DNA from: Bacillota bacterium
Lineage (GTDB): Bacteria; Bacillota; Bacilli; Paenibacillales; NBRC-103111
Direction of reading: 5' to 3'
Assembly: GCA_023388055.1 (NCBI GenBank)
Contig: JAEWGW010000040.1
Location: 124,001-188,000 of the forward strand
Length of the DNA: 64,000 bases
Both the position numbers and the translations under genes were made by a program. Of this stretch, positions 57,764 to 64,000 are shown piece by piece; the first letter of the stretch is position 1, and each line of letters begins with the position of its first letter. The notes under the pieces were generated by a model. It was not told where the DNA came from. It made no database searches and was given only the letters and a program-made list of their open reading frames with translations.

Positions 57764-60700
57764 CTAGACCTCCTCTATATCAGAGGCAATAATTGTAACC
57801 AAGTCCTCTTTAGTCAAGTCTTCATCGGTGCTTAGACGTAACGCCTGATTATTAACTGCCTTCTCAAACAGGTTACGAACATATCGCCCATTCCCGAATT
57901 GCGCCGTTTCCCTGGCTACAGCAAGAATATTCTGCAGCTTGGAAGCAGCCTTAGGATCTAGCTCGTATCCTTTAGAACCAAAAAATTGATGGCAAATCAG
58001 CACCAACTGTTCAGTCGAATAATCAATAAATTCAATAATATTGGGAAAGCGTGACTTTAATCCTGGATTCATGGAGAGAAAGCCGTCCATATTCTGGCTG
58101 TATCCTGCCAAAATCACAATAATCCGATCCCGATAGTCATCCATTAGTTTCACAAGAGTATCAACCGCTTCCCTGCCAAAATCGTTGGCGCCGCCTTGAG
58201 CCAAGGAGTAAGCCTCATCAATGAAGAGCACTCCATCCATGGCTTCCATAACCTTTTCTTTCGTTTTTATAGCCGTTTGTCCCACATAACCAGCTACCAA
58301 ACCTGACCGGTCCGTTTCAACCAGCTTGGGTGTCTTCATCACTCCAATCTGATGCAAAACCTGAGCAACCGTTCTCGCTATCATTGTTTTCCCTGTTCCT
58401 GGATTCCCCTTGAAAATCATATGCAGGGTCTGTGTACTATCTACGGGAAGACCCAATTTTTTGCGTTCATTTTGCATTCGAAGCCTTGCACTTAAGCTGC
58501 GAATATAATCCTTAACTTCGTCAAGTCCTATGATGCTGGACAACTCATCCTCCAGTTTAAAGTTTGAAGTTTGCCTGTTTTCTGATTGCAGATCCTCAGG
58601 AATAATAAGGTTCATCTCATTTGCAGAGATATCATTCATGGCAATTCTCGCTGACTGTTTTCGTGTAATGTCCTCCAAATAATTTCTGACCATCCTCCCA
58701 TTGCCGGAATGAATAGTAGAGTGTTTATGAAGCAGCATAATTTGTTCTCTTAATACCGGCAGGGAGTTTTCTGCTAATGCGAATCCTTTGGCTGTTATCA
58801 TTTGAAGGGCTATCGCCAACAGTTCCTCCGGAGAATAATCGGGAAAACTGATCCGAAGCGGAAATCTCGATTCAAGTCCGGAATTGGCTTTTAAGAAATC
58901 GGACATTTCCTTGTTATAGCCTGCAAGAATAACAATGATTTCTCCACGGTAATCCTCAATAAGCTTCACCAGCGTATCAATCGCTTCTTTGCCAAAGCTT
59001 CCTCCTTCACTTGCCAAGGAATAGGCTTCATCAATAAAAAGAACACCTCCTAGTGCAGAACGGAACACTTCTTCGGTTTTCTTCGCTGTTTGTCCTACAT
59101 ATTCCGCTACTAATCCACTCTGGTCCGTTTCGATTAAATGGCCAGATTTCAGGAGGCCCATTTCTTTAAACATATGAGCAACAACTCTTGCAATGGTCGT
59201 TTTACCGGTTCCGGGATTGCCGCTAAAGATCATATTAAGCGATTGACTAGTATCAACCTCGATACCTGCCTTTTTGCGTTTGTCCTGGGCAATTAAGAGC
59301 CTGTATTGTACACGAACAAATTCTTTAACTTGATCAAGCCCAATGATTGGTGAAAGGCTTTTTTCCAAGTCAAAGTGAGACAAGTCTTCAAATTCGAAGT
59401 CCCCGAAGGTTAGTAACGAAAGATCCGCCGCGGTCTCCTTGAGCAATCGCTTAGATTGATTGAGTATGGCGGCTTCAATAATATTCCGGACCAACCGTCC
59501 GTTACCACTATCATTTCTCCCTTTAATCTGCTTCTTGTCAAACAGTCTGACCAGCGCGCCGCGGCAATCTTCCGCAATGGTATAACCCTTTGCCTTAGCC
59601 GTAACTAGAGCAATTTGAACCATCTCATCCGAGGTATAGTCTTCAAACTCAATCATGTGTGGAAACCGTGATAGTAAGCCGGAATTGGTTTTCAGGAAGG
59701 TATTCATCTCATCCTTGTATCCGGCCAAAATAACCACTAAATCATTACGGTTATCCTCCATACCTTTCACCAAAGCATCAACGGCTTCACGACCGAAGCT
59801 ATCATGCTGGTCTCTACAAATCGCATATGCTTCGTCAATGAATAATACTCCTCCGATAGCAGACTTGATTACATCATTGGTCTGTTTGGCAGTATGTCCT
59901 ACGTATTGTCCAACCAAATCCGCCCGGGTTACCTCCCTGAGCTGGCCTGTAGAGAGAACCCCTAGCGCCTTCAAGTATCTCGCGACAATTCGGGCAATGG
60001 TGGTTTTTCCTGTTCCCGGATTCCCCGTAAAAATCATATGCATAGAAATGTTTGCTCTCGCGAGCCCGGCAATTTCACGTCTGCTTTGTATGTTTAAATT
60101 ATCCTCTAACCCATAGACATAATCTTTAACCCTCTGGAGACCAATGATGCTCTCCAGCTCCTGCTTCACATTGTCAATGTCAGCAGGCTGTCTGTTTGGC
60201 TTAAGTGCAGATAGCTGGATCCAGCTATTGTTGGTTTGAGCGGTAATTTCGTCATCTGTCATCGATAAGAAGAGCGTTTCCCGCGAAGCCACCTCGTGTT
60301 TTAATCTATACTCTGCCAGAGGCTTGTATATGGATGCTTCAGCATATTCATTCAGGCCGCTAACTCCGGTGGCATTCTTGTATTGAGCTGCAATTGCAGC
60401 AGGAAGCGTATCATTCCACTTGATCCTGATGGACAGCGTTTGCTCACTCTTGTTCTGAAGCTCCGCCAGAATTCTGTCTGCGATCTCTTGTAATTCTTCA
60501 TAGCTAAAGGGCTGCGTATGGACAACATCGCCTATGGCATTCATAAATTTCCTGCCCAATATCTCTATAACGTCTTTTTCTGATTTCTCAGAAGGAAGGA
60601 CAAAAAACTTTCCGTTGGCGCTTATCTCGCTGATCGAATCCTTCAACAGCATGCCCGTAGCATCTATCAGGTTCTGATCTTGCATAATGTAGCGCGAGTC

Positions 60701-61411
60701 CAATCCATATCTGCCTGTCATCGACAAAGCTGTAATGACTTCCATCACGTTAGGATGAGCTTGCTCGAAATGGTCAAAAATGAGAACATCAGATGAACCA
60801 TAGAGGGATTTATACAAATCGGACACAAACAATCCGAATTCCTGGACTGACGCATACAACGACAGATCGATCCTCGCTACATCACGATGCTTCAGTAATT
60901 TTTTTTGCTTCAGAAGTTGGGTGAGCCTGATAACCGCGGAATGTTTCCCCGTACCCTTGGGACCCAGAATAAGAATGACATTTTTCGGTTTTCCTTTATC
61001 ATATCCAGTGATAAATGGGCGTTTAAAGGATAGACACAGTTCATCCAAGTAATTCGTTTGACCCACCATATCCTTGCTTAGTTCGGCTCTAATCCACTCG
61101 AAGTCCTTGGAGATGGCATCACTGGCCGCCATTCCATTTTCCTCATATGAATGGGCCTCCTTGCTAAGAGTTTGAGCCATCCTCTTACTGGCATGGCTGT
61201 CCTTTGTGGCAGCTCGTCTCATTGGTGGCACAGTCTGCTGTGCTGGTGAGGTCTCATAACGGCTAGCTTTAGAGTAACGTCCGGCCTCTTGCTCTTTATT
61301 ATCTTTCATTTTCTTGCTCGGCCATGCAATAAAGCCATTCTGTTTAACGGCCTCAACAATTTGCCACTCCGGAAAAAGAAACTTTAGAATTTTCTTTATC
61401 GTATCATTCAC
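57764..61411 (-). CDS. Four-module AAA protein with three CbbX/SpoVK-type ATPase domains
   Basis: 1215 residues. A disordered N-terminus (1-100) precedes a ClpB-like module (about 110-300) with Walker A GPKGTGKH and a Walker B reading LIFDHFEQAHP, where His replaces the catalytic Glu. Three CbbX/SpoVK-type AAA modules follow, with Walker A GNPGTGKT at about 462, 730 and 1002, each with VLFIDEAY Walker B and a pore-loop-like YVGxTAxKT segment. Relatives include CbbX (Rubisco activase), SpoVK and EccA. ATG at 61411 follows GGTGGAG. First gene of an operon with two membrane proteins; substrate unknown. Confidence 0.85.
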   Translation of the reverse strand: MNDTIKKILKFLFPEWQIVEAVKQNGFIAWPSKKMKDNKEQEAGRYSKASRYETSPAQQTVPPMRRAATKDSHASKRMAQTLSKEAHSYEENGMAASDAISKDFEWIRAELSKDMVGQTNYLDELCLSFKRPFITGYDKGKPKNVILILGPKGTGKHSAVIRLTQLLKQKKLLKHRDVARIDLSLYASVQEFGLFVSDLYKSLYGSSDVLIFDHFEQAHPNVMEVITALSMTGRYGLDSRYIMQDQNLIDATGMLLKDSISEISANGKFFVLPSEKSEKDVIEILGRKFMNAIGDVVHTQPFSYEELQEIADRILAELQNKSEQTLSIRIKWNDTLPAAIAAQYKNATGVSGLNEYAEASIYKPLAEYRLKHEVASRETLFLSMTDDEITAQTNNSWIQLSALKPNRQPADIDNVKQELESIIGLQRVKDYVYGLEDNLNIQSRREIAGLARANISMHMIFTGNPGTGKTTIARIVARYLKALGVLSTGQLREVTRADLVGQYVGHTAKQTNDVIKSAIGGVLFIDEAYAICRDQHDSFGREAVDALVKGMEDNRNDLVVILAGYKDEMNTFLKTNSGLLSRFPHMIEFEDYTSDEMVQIALVTAKAKGYTIAEDCRGALVRLFDKKQIKGRNDSGNGRLVRNIIEAAILNQSKRLLKETAADLSLLTFGDFEFEDLSHFDLEKSLSPIIGLDQVKEFVRVQYRLLIAQDKRKKAGIEVDTSQSLNMIFSGNPGTGKTTIARVVAHMFKEMGLLKSGHLIETDQSGLVAEYVGQTAKKTEEVFRSALGGVLFIDEAYSLASEGGSFGKEAIDTLVKLIEDYRGEIIVILAGYNKEMSDFLKANSGLESRFPLRISFPDYSPEELLAIALQMITAKGFALAENSLPVLREQIMLLHKHSTIHSGNGRMVRNYLEDITRKQSARIAMNDISANEMNLIIPEDLQSENRQTSNFKLEDELSSIIGLDEVKDYIRSLSARLRMQNERKKLGLPVDSTQTLHMIFKGNPGTGKTMIARTVAQVLHQIGVMKTPKLVETDRSGLVAGYVGQTAIKTKEKVMEAMDGVLFIDEAYSLAQGGANDFGREAVDTLVKLMDDYRDRIIVILAGYSQNMDGFLSMNPGLKSRFPNIIEFIDYSTEQLVLICHQFFGSKGYELDPKAASKLQNILAVARETAQFGNGRYVRNLFEKAVNNQALRLSTDEDLTKEDLVTIIASDIEEV

Positions 61412-61558
61412 TTACTCCACCGTCCTACTTCCCCCAATTTACTGATAGGCACCTCAGATCAACACTCGTTTTTTCCACTCTTATCCTCCATATTACACAA
61501 TTCTACAATATTTCCGGGTATCCTTTTGAAACATAGGTATTATTGGTTACAATGCAGC

Positions 61559-61590
61559 AAAAAAATGACCCCCTAATGAATATAGGAGGC
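61559..61590 (-). terminator. Terminator of the stalk-domain gene
   Basis: CCCCCTA (61569-61575) pairs with TAGGAGG (61583-61589), one wobble. On the minus strand TCA and seven T follow. Confidence 0.65.
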
Positions 61591-61613
61591 CATGGTTAAG
61601 ACATATTCTGCGT

Positions 61614-62687
61614 CTATTCCGCTTGATAAGCTTCTGCGGTTTGAATTTGAATGGCATTGTTGGCTGCATCCCAGGCTACGCCGAAGTTAATGGCCTCACC
61701 CAGATCTCTCAGCTTGAAGTAATTGTTGCCGCCGATGTTGTAGGCCACCAGCTCGATTTCCTTATCGTTCAGGTAAATGGCGGAGGCGGTAGGCTGAGCC
61801 TCTTGTTTGGACGAATCAGTGGAGGCCGCCAGCTCTTCACCGGTAGGGGTATACGCTTTGCCGGTAGTTAAGGTAATGGATTGCAGCTTGGCGTCAAAGC
61901 CGACTTCGAATTGCTTCGCGGATTTATTCAGAACTGCAGCAATGTCCCGCAGCTTGAAGTAGTTGTTGCCGTCAATGGCATAAGCCTGGAATTGAACCGG
62001 CTTGCCGTCTACCAACACCTTGGAAGCGGAGGGCTCTGCCACGATTTGGGGCTCTGCCACGATTTGGGGCTTCGCCACGGTTTGGGGTTTTGCAGCAGGC
62101 TGGGCTTCCGCGGATTGGCCGGCGAACACCTTGGCACGGGTCGCCTCATCATTGGCATAAATCATCTCAATCTCTGCTTTATGAGGCACCTTGGCCTCCA
62201 GCTTGGTCTTAAGCTCCTCCAACGCAATCTCCACACCCGGCTCCATCTCCACAGTTTGGTAGCTATATGTATTACCCTCACGGTGGAACGCTTCTACAAA
62301 GTGCAAGGAATTATCGTAATCACTCTTCTTGGAGGTGTTAATCTCAAAGACGTACCAGTCGGAGGTTTCTTGCCAATCATATTCATACAGCAGATACTTG
62401 GATTCTTCGGAAGCATAGAACTTGCACAGCACCCAGCTGTCATACAACAGCTCAACGCCATCAGCGGTATAGGTATACACCTGCAGGGAATCCACAACCA
62501 GCTCGGGAATTCCGTCCTTATTGATATCTGCCAGGTTGAATTTCTCGCCGCCCGCTTTTGTCAGTACCGTATTGTACGCTTTGTACGCGTCATCCAGGGA
62601 AATCTCAGCTGCACTTGCCTTGCTTACAAACAAGCCGTTCAAAGCCAACAAACAAGCGATTACTGCAATGGCTACCGTCTTCTTCAT
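61614..62687 (-). CDS. Secreted stalk-domain (copper amine oxidase N) protein
   Basis: 357 residues. Signal peptide (VAIAVIACLLALNGLFV, cleavage after ASA). The N-terminal part has a calcium-loop-like segment DINKDGIPEL (about residue 54), as in secreted enzymes that track hydrolysed substrates. A short AKPQ/AEPQ repeat linker (about 195-220) leads to two stalk segments (NYFKLRDIAAVLNKSAKQFE and NYFKLRDLGEAINFGVAWD). Likely cell-surface. ATG at 62687 follows GGGAGAG. It shares the C-terminal fold with the RCC1 protein at 38942. Confidence 0.82.
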   Translation of the reverse strand: MKKTVAIAVIACLLALNGLFVSKASAAEISLDDAYKAYNTVLTKAGGEKFNLADINKDGIPELVVDSLQVYTYTADGVELLYDSWVLCKFYASEESKYLLYEYDWQETSDWYVFEINTSKKSDYDNSLHFVEAFHREGNTYSYQTVEMEPGVEIALEELKTKLEAKVPHKAEIEMIYANDEATRAKVFAGQSAEAQPAAKPQTVAKPQIVAEPQIVAEPSASKVLVDGKPVQFQAYAIDGNNYFKLRDIAAVLNKSAKQFEVGFDAKLQSITLTTGKAYTPTGEELAASTDSSKQEAQPTASAIYLNDKEIELVAYNIGGNNYFKLRDLGEAINFGVAWDAANNAIQIQTAEAYQAE

Positions 62688-62846
62688 CTCTATATCTCTC
62701 CCTATTCATCACTTCGTCTAAAGGCATATGGATAAACAACCATTTCCTTCCTGACTTTCTTCTTATTATTGAAGGAAGGGGAGTTATTGTCAAGGATTGT
62801 AGATCGTTTTTTGGCGGGATATGCAGAAAATGGGCGAAACATATAG

Positions 62847-62875
62847 AAAAAAGCCGCTAGAGGTGAGTCCGCGGC
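62847..62875 (-). terminator. Terminator of the gene at 62884
   Basis: GCCGC (62853-62857) pairs with GCGGC (62871-62875); on the minus strand six T follow. Confidence 0.65.
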
Positions 62876-62883
62876 CATTTCTC

Positions 62884-63192
62884 TTACTTCACTTCTTTAG
62901 CATTAAAGATATTACCCAGCTTGCCGGTAATCCTTTTGTTTAAGGGGCTCTTCATATCCCTCGCCAGCTCTCTGAAGAACATAGTAGCCTCATTTTTTTC
63001 CGCTTCACAAATAACATTGAGCACACCCGACAAAACAATATCCTGGTTATCTACAAGTGGAACTGAGGTGATCACCGTATATTTTTTGGTCAGCGTCTTC
63101 ATATGCCGGGAAAAGGACTCAATAAGCTCATGGTTTTCGAATTCATTAATCGCCCTTTGTCCATGAGCGGTGAAGCATAGTTGGATTCTCAT
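62884..63192 (-). CDS. Small hypothetical protein
   Basis: About 102 residues, basic, mixed alpha/beta, no signal peptide. Text such as MRIQLCFTAHGQRAINEFEN and SGVLNVICEAEKNEATMFF gives no recognisable family. ATG at 63192 follows AAAGGAG with a 7-bp spacer. Its long leader contains a strong promoter, two operator-like repeats and an intrinsic terminator, so it is tightly controlled, probably by the XRE protein encoded just upstream. Confidence 0.6.
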   Translation of the reverse strand: MRIQLCFTAHGQRAINEFENHELIESFSRHMKTLTKKYTVITSVPLVDNQDIVLSGVLNVICEAEKNEATMFFRELARDMKSPLNKRITGKLGNIFNAKEVK

Positions 63193-63221
63193 CACTTCTC
63201 TCCTTTTTTTGTATCAGGTGT

Positions 63222-63256
63222 AAAAAAGGAACCCTGTCACAATGTTCAGGGTTCCC
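63222..63256 (-). terminator. Leader terminator before the gene at 63192
   Basis: GGAACCCTG (63228-63236) pairs with CAGGGTTCC (63247-63255). On the minus strand six T follow, then the ribosome binding site 20 nt later. It must be read through for expression. Confidence 0.7.
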
Positions 63257-63333
63257 TTCTATCCGACGCAGTCGAGCTTGAAAGCACTTCTGCTCCATCT
63301 CATTATTCAATATGATGATTATCATTTCCGGCT

Positions 63334-63386
63334 TGACCATAAATTCTTGTCACCTTAATCATAACATGACCATAAATTCTTGTCAA
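63334..63386 (-). promoter_or_regulatory. Promoter with two 19-bp operator repeats
   Basis: On the minus strand TTGACA (63386-63381), 17-bp spacer, TATGAT (63363-63358). TGACCATAAATTCTTGTCA occurs at 63334-63352 and 63367-63385, 33 bp apart, covering the start site and the -35 region. Each copy has TGAC/GTCA ends. Confidence 0.7.
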
Positions 63387-63387
63387 G

Positions 63388-63645
63388 TTAGACAGGACCA
63401 CTGTGTTTATCTATGATCATCTCACCGTTTTCTCTCTCAACAAACACAATAAGCTGCCCAGGCTGCACGTTGAAATATTCACAGAGCTTTTGCAGCAGAT
63501 CACGCGGATACTGCACCATTTCATCCTTATACATTCTGCGAACAGAATCAAAGTGGTAGTGGATATCCTTAGCAAGCTGGCGTATAGATAATTTAGGATC
63601 GTGCATTTCCATAATTTCTTTTAAGTTACTACGAATCATCAGCAA
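63388..63645 (-). CDS. XRE-family regulator (short)
   Basis: 85 residues, essentially one helix-turn-helix domain (LKEIMEMHDPKLSIRQLAKD, SVRRMYKDEMVQYPRDLLQKL) of the YozG-like short type. TTG at 63645 follows GGGGGTG with a 7-bp spacer. Its stop lies 2 bp from the double operator, so it probably regulates the next gene and perhaps itself. Confidence 0.75.
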   Translation of the reverse strand: MLMIRSNLKEIMEMHDPKLSIRQLAKDIHYHFDSVRRMYKDEMVQYPRDLLQKLCEYFNVQPGQLIVFVERENGEMIIDKHSGPV

Positions 63646-63724
63646 TTATCTGCACCCCCATGAACAATATATATGGAGTACAGTGGCGAGTCAATAAACG
63701 ATAAGAAAGAAGGACAAGCAACAA

Positions 63725-63753
63725 ACACCCCCGCATCCATCCTGCGGAGGTGT
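63725..63753 (-). terminator. Terminator of the solute-binding protein gene
   Basis: ACACCCCCGCA (63725-63735) pairs with TGCGGAGGTGT (63743-63753); on the minus strand TTGTTGCTTG follows. Confidence 0.65.
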
Positions 63754-63766
63754 CGCCGTCATACAA

Positions 63767-64000
63767 TTATTTCTTCAGCTTGGCGTAGGATTCCTTATAC
63801 TCGGCCATCAGCTTGTCGCCGCCGTTTTTCTTCCACTTGCCGATTTCTTCCTTCCAGCCGGCTTCGTCAATTTTGCCCATGATATATTTGGTTTCCGCAT
63901 CCATCAGCAGCTGGTCCAGCTCCTGCCCCCGCTCCGACAAGGTGGCGGATTTCAGGGTCAAGGCAGGGTTGGAGACGATGTACTTGATGCCGTCGGATTC
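63767..64000 (-). CDS. Extracellular solute-binding lipoprotein, C-terminal fragment
   Basis: 78 codons of the C-terminus; the gene enters from the right edge. The ending (YIMGKIDEAGWKEEIGKWKK, then NGGDKLMAEYKESYAKLKK) matches the C-terminal helix pair of Paenibacillus family-1-type ABC solute-binding proteins (LplA-like). These bind oligosaccharides outside the membrane for an ABC importer. The N-terminal lipobox is outside the window. Confidence 0.75.
   Translation of the reverse strand, partial: ESDGIKYIVSNPALTLKSATLSERGQELDQLLMDAETKYIMGKIDEAGWKEEIGKWKKNGGDKLMAEYKESYAKLKK

Noticed and set aside
63146..63340. 64-codon frame in the leader of the gene at 63192
   Set aside because: Its possible AAGGTG ribosome binding site lies mostly upstream of the predicted transcript start, and it overlaps the terminator and the real gene.

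Overview
The window looks like a chromosomal segment of a Paenibacillus-type firmicute. The evidence is strong AGGAGG-type ribosome binding sites with many TTG/GTG starts, an S-layer-homology (SLH) surface protein, two secreted proteins with copper-amine-oxidase-N ('stalk') repeats, the end of a Paenibacillus-style lipoprotein solute-binding protein, and sigma-A promoters. Most of the window has moderately high GC. Two stretches (about 1.3-2.6 kb and 46.8-50.6 kb) are clearly AT-rich and carry accessory genes. I saw no rRNA, tRNA or CRISPR array.

Layout. 0-1.3 kb: edge of a prophage or conjugative element (divergent promoters, XRE repressor, ImmA/IrrE-type peptidase). 1.2-2.6 kb: three overlapping small genes, one a DUF4274-like immunity protein. 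2.9-14.6 kb: ordinary chromosomal genes (diguanylate cyclase, MATE pump with a leader attenuator, VOC protein, nitroreductase, SEC-C protein, SGNH hydrolase, 5'-nucleotidase, serine hydrolase, AraC regulator, metallo-beta-lactamase-fold enzyme). 14.7-19.2 kb: one giant surface protein with ten Ig-like repeats and three SLH domains. 19.4-21.8 kb: MerR-GNAT-DapA-like operon behind a 19-bp-spacer promoter. 22.6-30.4 kb: complete Wadjet anti-plasmid operon (jetD-jetA-jetB-jetC). 31.8-34.7 kb: NAD/ADP-ribose operon (NrtR-type regulator, NADAR glycosidase, macro domain, PARG-like hydrolase). 34.7-38.8 kb: RNA-repair operon (rtcB plus a TerD-like-domain protein) with a leader peptide, an attenuator and a structured inter-gene segment. 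38.9-46.7 kb: RCC1/stalk protein, Gfo/Idh oxidoreductase, carbonic anhydrase, Ena-like protein, MazEF, an ECF sigma/anti-sigma pair, an Imm47-like gene and an Mrr-type nuclease. 47-50.5 kb: AT-rich island with a P-loop NTPase and a Fic protein. 50.7-55.9 kb: secreted pectate lyase and a tandem pair of BaiN/HI0933-type flavoproteins. 56.6-61.4 kb: three-gene operon with a four-module AAA protein and two membrane proteins. 61.6-64 kb: stalk-domain protein, a small gene under a double operator, an XRE regulator and the end of a solute-binding protein.

The most unusual signal is not a gene. Four intergenic elements of 182-183 bp (22022-22204, 22327-22509, 30507-30688, 56113-56295) share a rigid geometry: two 24-bp boxes 50 bp apart, a 34-35-bp centre, and two inverted boxes again 50 bp apart. 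Each box runs from a TAACG-like head to a TATTT-like tail. The box interiors differ between elements but agree within one. Three of the four flank the Wadjet operon. The second unusual signal is the rtcB control region: promoter, an Arg/Ser-rich 25-codon leader peptide, an 11-bp terminator with seven U, a possible antiterminator, then rtcB.
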